NCBI RefSeq assembly: GCF_000150955.2
Contig: NC_011678.1
Location: 515,518-579,517, forward strand
Source: Phaeodactylum tricornutum CCAP 1055/1
Taxonomy: Eukaryota; Bacillariophyta; Bacillariophyceae; Surirellales; Neidiaceae
Length of the DNA: 64,000 nucleotides
Direction: 5' to 3'
The notes under the pieces are model-generated. The model worked only from the letters and a program-made list of their open reading frames with translations, searched no databases and had not been told where the DNA came from. Position numbers and translations under genes: made by a program. This document shows positions 12,076 to 22,127 of the stretch, one piece after another (the stretch's first letter is position 1; each line of letters opens with the position of its first letter).

Positions 12076-13698
12076 ATGTCAGATTACGTCACAGAACTGA
12101 GCCCCCACGATGTGTTGTTCGGCCGCGGTTCCGGGCCAAATGATCACGAAGGCAACGTGCGGTTTCGGCAGCTCGTTGCCTCGCGTAAGGACGAGTACAT
12201 GGCAACGAATCACCGCATAACAAAAGCGAACATAGCACGGGAAATTGTCGATCAGGTGCTACGACACAAAGGCCGATTTCTCAAAAAGATCGAAGCCACC
12301 GACCCGGTTAGTCTGCATATACCCGACGGTATTGATGCATGGATCGAGGTTGACGAAGACACCGTTATGGAAAAGGCAAAACAAGCGCTTCGGCAGAACC
12401 CGAACAAGCAAAAGGGAGACACCGGACCTTCCGTGGGGTCGGAGAGTTCCAAAACCACACCGAACGCCAGCAACCCACGGGCGACACTAGACATTGAAGC
12501 GGATATTCAAGCCTTTGCTAACATCGAACCGATCCCAATTCACTCCATATCCAGCGCACCTTTCGCGAATGAAGCTGTGACTTCCATGTCCACGCATTCG
12601 CCCGTGACGTCGACCGAAGGCCATACACTCAACTCACCCTGGCAATCGCAACAAGATCAACAGCCGCAATTCCATCACCGATATTTAACCGATTCAAGTG
12701 AGTATCTCATCTCAGATAGGGAAGAGTACGCGATAGACACCAACACTGTCTCTGTGCAGCAAGATCAATCACAGCCAAACCAACGGCAGCAGTCCCCGCG
12801 AGGCGACGAAGATAGCATGCTGAATATGCTACCCGGAAGCCACCGTGCTAGTTTGGCTATTAGCGATGTCTTTAGTGGCGAGGAGCCCCGTCGTGGTAGC
12901 ATGACCATGAGCGATCTAATTCGCATGCACCGTGCGCGGGAAATTGGACTCGAGCGCTCCAGCGACAATCGCAATTCTATGGATATGGACGATATGCTGG
13001 ATTCCTTTAGCAGGAGCAAAATCTCCAATGAGAACAACGATGTCCAGAACAAAAGGTACAATGCCAGTACGGAAACAATGGGTACAATTGAACCGATTGG
13101 GACTGGTAGTGTGGCCGACATGAGTTTTGCCACTATGAACTCCTCGACGTTTTCTTTCTACAAGGGCAACGATTCCCTAGCGGTGCCTGATGGGCAGGGG
13201 CCGCCAGACCGGCCAATTATCGACAATCGCTTCATGGCAACCGCGTCCACGCTTCCAGAACTCGGAGTACCCACTTCGCGCACAGTTAATCGGTTCGCAT
13301 CGGATAATTCTCTGAGCATTGCGGAGCTCCGGGGGCGACGCAAGTCCGGTTCGACACCATCCAAGTCCAGTTCGGAAGAAGGGTCGGGCTTTCATACAAG
13401 TGGAAATTCCACCCTTTCTTCGCATCCCACAGTAGCAAGCGGCAACTCTGTGTCCCAAACCATTGTTTTGGAAGATCAGTCTCTCGAACTGGATTTGAAT
13501 TCCATGGGACTTTCGTCTGTGGAGATGCTAAAGGGAATGATCTTAAGTAGCAGTAACGATATGAGCTTGAACGACATTTCCGAAGAAAGTTTGCAGCAAC
13601 TCCTATATCAGCACCAGCAACAAACAGGCACAGGTCTACGCGCTAGTCAACAAGATGCACAGCAGCGCCAGAACGACGACAAAAACAACGATTCCTAA
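12076..13698 (+). CDS. DUF6824-type diatom protein
   Basis: Single exon, 540 aa from ATG 12076; a GTG 24 bases upstream is not taken as the start. The N-terminus (residues about 8-85) has the hallmark DVLFGRGSGPNDHEGN, then FRQLV, KANIAREIV and GRFLKK. This is the DUF6824 pattern as I remember it, a domain present in many copies in diatoms and of unknown biochemical function. The remaining two thirds is Ser/Thr/Gln/Asn-rich and probably disordered, with Gln-rich stretches (QQDQQPQ near 195, YQHQQQ near the end). Such a folded N-domain plus low-complexity tail resembles transcription co-factors, but that role is inference. Confidence 0.85.
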   Translation: MSDYVTELSPHDVLFGRGSGPNDHEGNVRFRQLVASRKDEYMATNHRITKANIAREIVDQVLRHKGRFLKKIEATDPVSLHIPDGIDAWIEVDEDTVMEKAKQALRQNPNKQKGDTGPSVGSESSKTTPNASNPRATLDIEADIQAFANIEPIPIHSISSAPFANEAVTSMSTHSPVTSTEGHTLNSPWQSQQDQQPQFHHRYLTDSSEYLISDREEYAIDTNTVSVQQDQSQPNQRQQSPRGDEDSMLNMLPGSHRASLAISDVFSGEEPRRGSMTMSDLIRMHRAREIGLERSSDNRNSMDMDDMLDSFSRSKISNENNDVQNKRYNASTETMGTIEPIGTGSVADMSFATMNSSTFSFYKGNDSLAVPDGQGPPDRPIIDNRFMATASTLPELGVPTSRTVNRFASDNSLSIAELRGRRKSGSTPSKSSSEEGSGFHTSGNSTLSSHPTVASGNSVSQTIVLEDQSLELDLNSMGLSSVEMLKGMILSSSNDMSLNDISEESLQQLLYQHQQQTGTGLRASQQDAQQRQNDDKNNDS

Positions 13699-14138
13699 CA
13701 CTTTTACCACGGGCCTACTGTTAAATAATTTTTCTTTCACATGGGATACACAACCTAAACCACTACTTTTCAAACTCTAGGTAATCAGCATCAGCGTCTT
13801 AAGATACTTGTGGGTCGTACGTGGTGAGGTTTCTAGATCATCCAGAACCATTCCATACACCCTACCTTGGCGACCAAGATAACAGCTCACATCTCGGAAT
13901 TAGAAAATCCCTTCAATTTCCTGTTTTCCGGTGAGCTATTTTCTTAGAGAAACGTTTTCGCGCCAACATGATTTCCCTCCCTACAGTATTCTTCAAAGTA
14001 TTCGCAAAGAGGCATCTGATCACACGCTTGACAGGCCAGTCGACCCGAAACCGAAAAAAATCACGTGAACTCTATTGAGAGCCCCATTGCCACATCGCAT
14101 TGATTCCACATCCCTTACCCGATTTGCTACTAAACATC
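13699..14138. other. Intergenic region
   Basis: Nothing recognisable: no open frame of note, no repeat, no RNA-gene signature. Confidence 0.5.
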
Positions 14139-15386
14139 ATGGCAAGTTCACCGTCAGACAAATCTACCACAAGCAATCCCAGTACACCGGTCACCCCGGG
14201 CGACGAAACGACGATGGAAACGAATTCACCACTCTTGTCTCCCCAGTCGATGGCCAATGCAGCATTGGCGAACGCTGTGTTCGCTCAACAAGCGCAGCGA
14301 ACGGTAAAGTTGGCATTTACCCAAGAGAAGGACATACCTGTGAACGAAAATGGCGAGACCGAACGACGAAAGCAGTTCAGCGACGACAACAAAGACGAAG
14401 AACGGAATAACTGTAGTCACCAGCAGCTCGACAAGAACAATGCCGTTGAAAGCATTGTCAAGGATCCGAAATCTCGAATCGAAGCGATTTGGGGTAGCTC
14501 CAACTCAGACCATACAAACGCCTGGAAGACAACAGCCGAACTCATTCGTTCCGAAATTGAAGCCTTGCTTAAACTCGGTACCGAGGCCTACCAAGCCGCC
14601 GAGTTCCAAGCTCGGGAAAGCAAGCTTCTCCAGGACGAGCTTGACGGTAAAGACGACGAGTTGGAACGGCTTCGTCTAGCCGAATCGAAAGGCCGAGCTA
14701 CTATTGTGGTGCGTACTTGTTTTTCACAGTCCTGACTGCTACCTATATGCCTAGACAGGCTGTTAAAAACCTGCAATGCTCTCCTTTAACAATGCGTCGT
14801 TATACACTTGTTTTCATCCCATTCCGACAGAACTTGCTGCGCCAAGGAGAAACGTCCAAGGTAGACGCTCGAGATGCCTCTCGTGCTGCTGTTTCGGAAG
14901 CTGGACTCCGTGCCGAACTGGGTGTCGTCACAGCGCAAAAGAACGAATCGCTGGGGCAGGCGGAGGGGCATAAACGCAAGGCCACTCTGTATGAAGACGA
15001 GCTTCGTCAAGTCAAAACAAAACTAGCACGCGTTGTCCAAGAGAAAATCCGAATAGAACGCGATCATCGTGCGACGCTTTCGTTGGCCAAAAGTTTTGAT
15101 AGGTGCGTTATCGTTTTGCACGGAGCCTTTACCTACCTTCAATTTCTCAGCATTTCCTCTTTCACATACCAATACTGCACATTCGGTTGACAGCCACGTT
15201 TCATCCGATGTGGATTACTACAAACGAAAGGTCTCGGAGTTGAACGGGTACGTGCAGAACTTGAACGCTGTAGTGGCCGAAAAGAATCGCCAAATCGAGG
15301 ACTTGCGTCGGCAGATCGAGCGCTCCATGTCTCAGAACCGTCTCGCCCAATTTCGCGCCGACACCCCGGATACTTTGACGAAATAA
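14139..15386 (+). CDS. Coiled-coil protein, unrecognised
   Basis: Exons 14139-14708, 14831-15102 and 15194-15386 join through GT-AG introns (gtgcgt...gacag twice) to give 344 aa. The first 110 residues are polar and low-complexity. From about residue 115 onward the chain is almost wholly heptad-like (ELIRSEIEALLKLG, LLQDELDGKDDELERLRL, DELRQVKTKLARVVQEK, ELNGYVQNLNAVVAEKN, QIEDLRRQIERSM), predicting a long dimeric coiled coil. No family is recognised. It could be cytoskeletal, basal-body or vesicle-tethering; the sequence does not decide. Confidence 0.7.
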
Positions 15387-15532
15387 GCCACCAAGCTAAA
15401 TCCGAGTCCAATTTAGGTTGATAGGCTGAACGTTCGTAGTTGTACAGCAAGTCGATACGCCTCCGACAGGGATGTCAGGTTCAAACCAGCATTGATCCAA
15501 CACGTCATTTCTAGACTTACCAAGCCTGTTTT

Positions 15533-17216
15533 TTACGAAACTTCTGGTAAACCTCGCGTAGCATCATCTTTATCAATTACCCTTTCGGTATCAGATACAT
15601 TCAAGGTTTGGTAGGTTTGCCGATTTATTGTCGAACCATTGGTGGAAAGCCACGAATTACAATAAGAAGAAATAGAACGTTTTTGGTATTCTACCAGGGG
15701 ATCGGGTCCTTCTCCTTCGGCCCTGAAGAGGGATGCGGCTCGTACGTAGCCAAGAATCGCCAAGGCGCTGGTTGCCACCACTAGTGATGCCAACACAAAC
15801 AGGTTGTGTAGCGAATTGTCTCGGTATTTGATACAGTACGCGCTTGGTGAGGAACAACTAAGACGCGACAACGAGCCGTAGCCAATCCCACTGGCTAGAC
15901 CGTTTTGCGAAATTATATTCGCGAATGCTCCCTCTTTCTCGTAGGAAAAATAATCGGCAAACGTAGCTTTCAAAGTGCCTTCGAAGGTGGCCCTACCGAT
16001 GCCTTGCAAAGAGTAGACGGCGACCAGTAGCTGCCAGTTCCACGACTCCAATGCGGGCCGGCATAGAAACGGCAAGGCTACCAACGCAAAGGCCACCGCC
16101 CCTAAAATGAGAATCGGGCCTTTTCCTGTGTGTTGGGCCATGCGACTGAAGCCTACACTAGCGAGGGCCGCAACGCCTCCGTGAAGGGCCACCAGTACCC
16201 CGACATAGCTTGAATTGGAGTCCTGCAAGGCCATCGGGACCACTTCGCCCGACACGAACGAATTCAAAAAGGCTCCGGAAAATCCGAATGCCGCGTTCAA
16301 GCCAATCATGTACTTCATCTTGGCGTCGCGAAGTAACAGCGAAACCGTCGCGGTAAAGGTAGAACACGGTTGCGTCGAGTCGTCAAAGACGGTGGGATAC
16401 TCATGGACCCGGTACATACCCATGATTGCTACAATTACAATGCAACTGTAAATGACAAAAACAGCTTCCCAAGAAACCTTCAGTACGCGGATCATAAATG
16501 TCGACAACAAATTAAGTACGGTTTCCTCCCCCCAAAAAGACAAATGCAAAAATACCACCCAACAAACTGGTCGACGCTTCCCAATCTTGTCCAACCCGTA
16601 AGCTGTAATCTTCCGAGGCTTGCGTAAAGTACACCCCCTGGGAAGTCCACAACACGCCCGCTCCGACTCCTCCCAGGGCGGCACCCGATAGTGCCCATGC
16701 TTGGGCAAATTGAGGATGCACGGTTGACAACCCAAAACTAGCAACATAGGCCCCAAACAATATCATTCCGACAGTTACCGCACGTTTACTCCCCAACCGT
16801 TTGCCAGTCCACGAAGTAAGACCCAACACGGCGGAACTTGTGTAGGTGATGTAAAGGACGCTGGACTGCCAGGAGCCCAGTATGGACCCCAACCGTGCCG
16901 AGGCGAGCGCTAAACAGGCCAACGCAGCGGAGGGCACAGCCGCGACCAGGACAGAAAAGAGAACGAAATTGCGCCAGACTCGTTGGGCTCCCACGGTATC
17001 ACGGGGGACATCGTGTAAGCTAGATAGTAATCCGGACGTGGTGTCTTCGTCTGATGTGGTGCTGTTGGCGGTAGTTTTGGAGGAATCTGTGTCGGTCGTA
17101 GTGTACAGTTCGAAAGATGAGCGGGCGGGCCGGCTGGTCATTTCCAAAGCAGCCAATTCTCCGTCTTTCGTGCGCTCTTCAGCTCTCGCACTTGCATCTT
17201 CTGGAATCATATTCAT
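15533..17216 (-). CDS. UNC-93-like MFS transporter, with one apparent frameshift
   Basis: Reading begins at ATG 17216 (a second ATG lies two codons on) and ends at TAA 15533-15535, about 560 codons. It is a multi-membrane-span protein. Its C-terminal half repeats the motifs of the gene at 32635-34107 (MKYMIGLNAAFGF, FEGTLKATFADYFSYEKEGAFAN, SQNGLASGIGY), so the two are paralogues. The N-terminal part (LASARLGSILGSWQSSVLYI, GGVGAGVLWTSQGVYF) fits the UNC-93 / MFS family; substrate unknown. Between LGGIFAFVFLG and GEETVLNLLS the frame changes by one base at a run of six G (on this strand) near 16527-16532. Five G would restore the reading seen in the paralogue. This could be a sequencing or assembly slip, a polymorphic null allele or a true lesion. 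About 75 residues at the N-terminus are extra relative to the paralogue. Confidence 0.78.
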
Positions 17217-17614
17217 TCCGATTCCAGATATTCTCTTCGTCAACGTACCATCACATCACGCAACTCTTCGTTTTCTTTGGAGTCGCCATTGTGGCTCGTT
17301 TTACCTTTTGGAAGATACCTACTTGTTTCACGGTCAGTCCCATGAACTTTATTTCCTGGGATGACGTAATAGATAGTCACAACATTTTCCGGGTCATTGA
17401 TATTCCCGTCTCCTACAGTTAGTCGTTGGCCTCGTGGCGTTCATCATCGGGGTCTCGGAAGCATCCCCACCGTAAATCCCCTCTTTCTCCACGACACGAA
17501 CTAACAATAGTGTACTATGAACACGAGCATACCTCGAGTCGTCTCCGGACTCGCTGATTCCCATTATACCTGCATCGATTCCGTAACCATTACAGCTCGC
17601 TTTACAATCAGAGC
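17217..17614. other. Shared upstream region of divergent genes
   Basis: 398 bp between the UNC-93-like gene (-) and the 17615 gene (+). No coding frame or repeat stands out; regulatory elements for both genes probably lie here. Confidence 0.5.
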
Positions 17615-18457
17615 ATGACAGAATCCAGTGAGGTTGCCTTGGGTCATTTACAGGCAATCAAACCACGAGATGGTTGGGCTGTGGATCGAACGTTCGGCGG
17701 AATGCGCCTTTTGCGGCGGAACGTTCCCGTAGTCGACGCTGCCTTTTTGGATATCCACTTGGATCCATTAACCAAGACTGTCGTTGGGATTGTAAATAAA
17801 AGTATCAGTGGTGTACAAGCCCAAGTTTTGGTCGACGCCAAAGGCAGACTCGTTGCCCAGAAGACCCTAGTAACGGTACAAAGCTGGCAAGGTCGCAAGA
17901 CGGTGCCGTTGTCATCGTCACACACGCCAAGAACTGGTCGCTCCGCTACAAATACAGCTGCCGATAATCGATCCGATGAGTTCGCCGAGGCGACCTTGCT
18001 GTCTTCCGAACAAAACCAAGCTTTATTAAAGTATGGAGCGTCGTTCTTTGGTGGACTGTTGCTGCTCCGCGTTTTGGTGCAAACTATGTGGGGTCTCTCC
18101 ATTCTCGCGCTCCCACTCGGCTACTTGTATTTGGTCCAAACGTGCCCACCCGAATCCTCCTTTGATGCCAAGAAGGAACTAAAACGGGTATTGCGGGGAC
18201 ACCATTTACCGGAAACAGATCCCAACAAGCCCAAGGGCTTTCTCAGTGCAACGCTAGCCCGGATCAACGCGTCCGTGGCGACTGAGCTTGCCACTACACT
18301 GGGATACGAAGTCACCATGGTCCCCCTAGCGGGGGCAGCCGTCGTTTCCTCCGTACGAGTACCCTCGGCAGCCTTGGACTTTTACTGGGTCGGTGTCCAC
18401 GGTTCGTGGTACTACGTGTACTCGATGGAACTGGCCGATGCAACCAAGCGGGATTGA
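17615..18457 (+). CDS. Unrecognised protein with hydrophobic central segment(s)
   Basis: Single exon, 280 aa, ATG 17615. No family recognised. Residues 1-95 are soluble-looking and contain a beta-rich pattern (VDAAFLDIHLDPLTKTVVGIVN). A hydrophobic stretch at about 143-172 (SFFGGLLLLRVLVQTMWGLS then ILALPLGYLYLV) could be one long or two short membrane spans. The C-terminal 60 residues are again hydrophobic and end DFYWVGVHGSWYYVYSMEL. Uninterrupted frame, good codon structure and a compact site between two genes support a real gene. It converges with the 18658-21185 gene, 200 bp apart. Confidence 0.65.
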   Translation: MTESSEVALGHLQAIKPRDGWAVDRTFGGMRLLRRNVPVVDAAFLDIHLDPLTKTVVGIVNKSISGVQAQVLVDAKGRLVAQKTLVTVQSWQGRKTVPLSSSHTPRTGRSATNTAADNRSDEFAEATLLSSEQNQALLKYGASFFGGLLLLRVLVQTMWGLSILALPLGYLYLVQTCPPESSFDAKKELKRVLRGHHLPETDPNKPKGFLSATLARINASVATELATTLGYEVTMVPLAGAAVVSSVRVPSAALDFYWVGVHGSWYYVYSMELADATKRD

Positions 18458-18657
18458 ATGCCACAATAATCCGTGGGCAGGGGTGGGGCACACCGACGTT
18501 CATTCGATCGTGCCACGATACAGAGTAGACACTTGTACATTCCGTCTTACACGACACACAGCGAGTAGGTTAATTTCCTGGCTAGTGTTGTTATAGTTTT
18601 GTATATGCAAATTCATCTCCGTCCGGTCCCGACGTATACAGTTCCCGGTGCCGGCTC

Positions 18658-21185
18658 TCACAGCGGTGCAAAGTCCCGTTTCAGGCCACACGCTTCCATG
18701 CACCGCTCGTCATTGCTCGTACGAAAGTAGTCCGCGTACAGGGTGCAAAGTCCCCTACGCGCGGCCGCCTGGCACCATCCCAGGACCGGTCCCCGGGGCT
18801 TGGTGATCGTCACGTCGTAATAACTTGACTTGACTGTTTGCGGGCCCACCGCTTCGGCATTGCGATGAGTGGTGAGGGCGGCGTCGCGAGCGCGAGCGGC
18901 CTTGAGCGTTGCGTCCTTGTGAAAGAGTGCAGCAGGGTAAATCGTGTAATCAAAGAGGGCCTTCTCAATTTCTTCGTGGTCCTGCAATTGTTTGCGCTCC
19001 AACACACGCTGACGGTCGGCTTCACGGTCGTCCTCCTGGCTGTAGCCGGGACGGCGTCCCTTGACGTGCTTCTTGCCGAGGGCCGTGTTGGGGGTAAAGT
19101 TGACGAGAAAGCTCTCGAGATCACCGAGTGGAATAACGGCTTGGGGTTCGGCTGGGCAGTCGGATTTGCCCTCGTGACGGCAGACCATACCTTGGACGAG
19201 TTCCACACGCTGCCTCTCCGTGACCATCCAGAAAAAGTTGCTGCCGCCCAGAACTGGAGGGGGTGTTTTTTCGTTCGCATAGACTTCCGGACTAGTCGGC
19301 ATCTGGAGTTCGGTAAAGTACGCCCACCACTGTCCGCAATCCTGACGCTCCGAAAGCTTGCGGGCCACCGCCGTGTTGCTGTCGGCGTCGCACAATCCGT
19401 TGACACCGCCACCACCGGAAAGCGAGTTGGGAATCCAAGTCATATCAAAGGAATCCTTGCAAATTTCCCAGGCCGCTGGGTGAAAAAAGTCTCCGTGCAT
19501 ACGCCACTTGGCCACTTTGCTGTTTTCTTCGCTCACGTACGCGACGCGAACAAAAGAAGGAACCAGAAAGGGACTAGAGGGACCGTTGTCTGTGGGACTA
19601 GGTGGGTTGGTGGTGGAGGCCGCTGCGGCCATATCGGCGCTCGCTTGCAGAAAGGAGTTGACCGCGCGAACACTGACCAAGGTTGTCCACTTCATGGCCA
19701 CGTGCAGATCAAAGTCCCCGCTACTGACCAAATCGGGGTTAGTGGTCTTTTGAGTGGCGTCGTTACCTCCCTTGCCCAGATGCGGGGGCGCGAGGATGAG
19801 ATCCTGCGTGCGCTTTTCCATGAGTCCACTCTTGAGATCGTGACAGGAATCGGCCGTGGTAGCACTAGCGACCACAACGATTTGCACGGGACTGGGTCGG
19901 TCTTCCATGTCCATATCTTCGTCCACGGCTCGATCGAGCGGCCAGGGCTTGCCTCCACAGTGCACGAGTTGGGCATCGATCCATTCGGTCCATTTGGCCG
20001 GAATGGGTTCACAGACGAGCATTTGTACGCGGGCGGCGATCCATCCGGTAGCGCACATGGCGTCAATCTCTTGGAGATTGCGCAACAAATGCGTGGCGGC
20101 GGTTTCTTGTTCGGATATCCAGGGTTGCGGTCCTTCGGCGTGTACGCGGGGAGGGTTGGTTTCCCAGAGCATGGTGGATCCACGTCCGGCACCCACCGTG
20201 TTGATAGCAAAGAGAATCCGGCAGCGATCTTGATTTTCCTGGAACCACTGACTCCATACGGTTCCGGCGGACGTGTCCGGCCGTGCCGTGCTCCCGAGGG
20301 CGATGCAGTTTTCGAGCAAGCGAGCGTAGGCGTCGGCTTCGCCTTCCGGCAACTGGTCCGGTGACCGTTGTTGGAAAAATTCCTTATACTCGTCGTTGGC
20401 TCCGGCTTCTTCCACGAAGCGTGCCGAGACCACACCCGAGTCGTCCCGTCCTTCAAAGTAATCCGCCTTGCCACGCGTTTTGGAATATCGGTAAAAGTAT
20501 TTCTGCAAAGCAAGCCCGTGTGAGAAACTGCCACAAAGAATCAACAGTGACCAGAGACAATGGGTTGCGCCTTGTGTGTGTGTGTGCTAGTCAGTCAGTC
20601 AGTCAGTCCATCTTCCAAAGGTTCTAGGGGATCGGATAGCGATTCTGATGGTATCCAGAGTTCCTCAAGCAAGGGGTGACCTCGTACTTTGGATGAACTA
20701 TGCTTTTCGAGGGTTTCCTCATTTCCCCGGTAGACTCAATGTTGTAATGTTGCACACACAAGCATGTATGCACAGTTACACAACCAACTCACTATACTAC
20801 AATACACGCGTGCAAACAAACATACATGCACACACGAACACATATCAACATTTCGTACCTGCAAAGGCCCCGTGTACTCGAACCAGTACTTGACTTCTTC
20901 CGGTGGTGTTTCGTCAAAGAGTTTTTGTCGATCCGTCAAATCCTGCAGGTAAGTCTGCATGTAGGCCGGGACATTGTCACCCAAGGCTTGTAAACGTCGC
21001 GGACTCGCGGACAATACCGCAGCTGCCGTGGGGGAACGGCCCACAGTAATGCTGTTGTTGTTGTTCTGGTAGGCCCGCAAGGCCCCCACACAACATCCCG
21101 CTGCCGCCATCAACTTGACTGCCGTTCCCAGCGCTGTGCGATGGAAACGAGACCGTATCGTCGTTTCGTTGCGGCTGGTGTTCAT
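18658..21185 (-). CDS. Unrecognised 723-aa protein with N-terminal membrane anchor
   Basis: Exon 1 is 21185-20859 and exon 2 is 20502-18658 (minus strand). The intron 20858-20503 (GTACG...TTGCAG) is in phase 0 and unusually long for the window at 356 nt, and it is full of simple repeats. The protein starts with a basic segment and a hydrophobic stretch (residues about 20-40: ALGTAVKLMAAAGCCVGAL), consistent with a signal anchor. The rest is soluble-looking, with several Trp and Cys residues (VWSQWFQENQDRC, WTEWIDAQLVHCGGKPWPL, WWAYFTELQM). No catalytic motif or family is recognised. A 508-codon open frame on the opposite strand inside exon 2 is a by-product of GC-rich codon use. Confidence 0.7.
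20573..20608. repeat. Simple repeats, (TG)n then (AGTC)n, within an intron
   Basis: Seven to eight TG units are followed within a few bases by four AGTC units. They sit in the 356-nt intron of the 18658-21185 gene, which also has a CA-rich stretch near 20750-20850. Likely length-variable microsatellites. Confidence 0.8.
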
Positions 21186-22127
21186 GGTAGAATCGCCCTT
21201 GGTAAATTCACTGTCAGTCGTCGCCTTCGCCGTCGTAGGTGAGTAGGTTAGTAGATGTACTATACCAAAAACAGACCGGAATAGGGAAATTGCGGGAGTG
21301 GAATGGATTGACAGTGAAACTCGGACTTTCCCGTTGAGTGTAATTGTGTAACGGTAGGTGGAGACTTTACCCCCCACCACGACCCCGTGGTTACAAAACG
21401 ACTACGCGGGAGGTCTCGGCTGTCAAGGTACCGTTCCCCCGCTCGTGTGTGTGTGTGTATGTATATGTGTACGTATGTACGTTGGGGTGTTTCCACACGC
21501 AACGGCAAGTCCCGTCCACGGCAGCCGCGGGCGCGTGCGACGACGAGCCACGATCAAGGAACGACTTCCGGACGAAAACCACCAAACCCACGCGATTCTC
21601 TCTATATTTCAACGGACGCGTAGGCCCTATTTCATGTGTATCGGTGACCCAAACCGTTCGATAAATTCTAGCAAACCACGTGGGGGCTGTACGTCGAGAG
21701 TGGTCGCGTGCCGGGTTGGAAAACGAACGCCAGCCGGGATTTGCGGTGCACCAAGCACTCCAGAGTGCAATTTTTGGGGTCACGGGAAACAGTTTCTGGC
21801 GGACGTTGAGGAAGCGTGGGAGGACTGCGTTTGGTACGAGGGAAAGTCGTACGTCCGTCTGTCCGAGACCATGGAACTATTGACAACAGTAGGGTTGCGT
21901 GTGCCGGACAAACTCTTTCGTTGGGTCGATTACACTGCGCACATCAATCCGACCGTTTCCCATTCCGTCCATTCTTCCCTCCCTCTCTAGGCAAACAAAC
22001 AACACCGACACATATATGTACTCCAAGTCGACATCCTCCAACAAACGAAAACGGTGTGACGAAACCGGGGGATAGTAAGTGGTGGGGGAATTCACTAGAA
22101 GAGTGCCGTGACGATCGGCGCCTTGCC
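21186..22127. other. Intergenic region with (GT)n microsatellite
   Basis: Upstream region of divergent genes. It carries a (GT)n run grading into GTAT units near 21444-21485. An open frame leads into the lipase gene from 21816 but contains no recognisable protein, so it is treated as 5' sequence. Confidence 0.55.

Noticed and set aside
18838-20364. 508-codon open frame on the plus strand
   Set aside because: It is wholly antisense to the long minus-strand gene at 18658-20502. Its composition (Gly/His/Arg-rich, no domain) fits a by-product of GC-rich codons.
21816-22127. N-terminal extension of the patatin-like protein
   Set aside because: The extension is low-complexity and unlike any patatin. 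ATG 22128 gives a compact N-terminus ahead of the membrane span.
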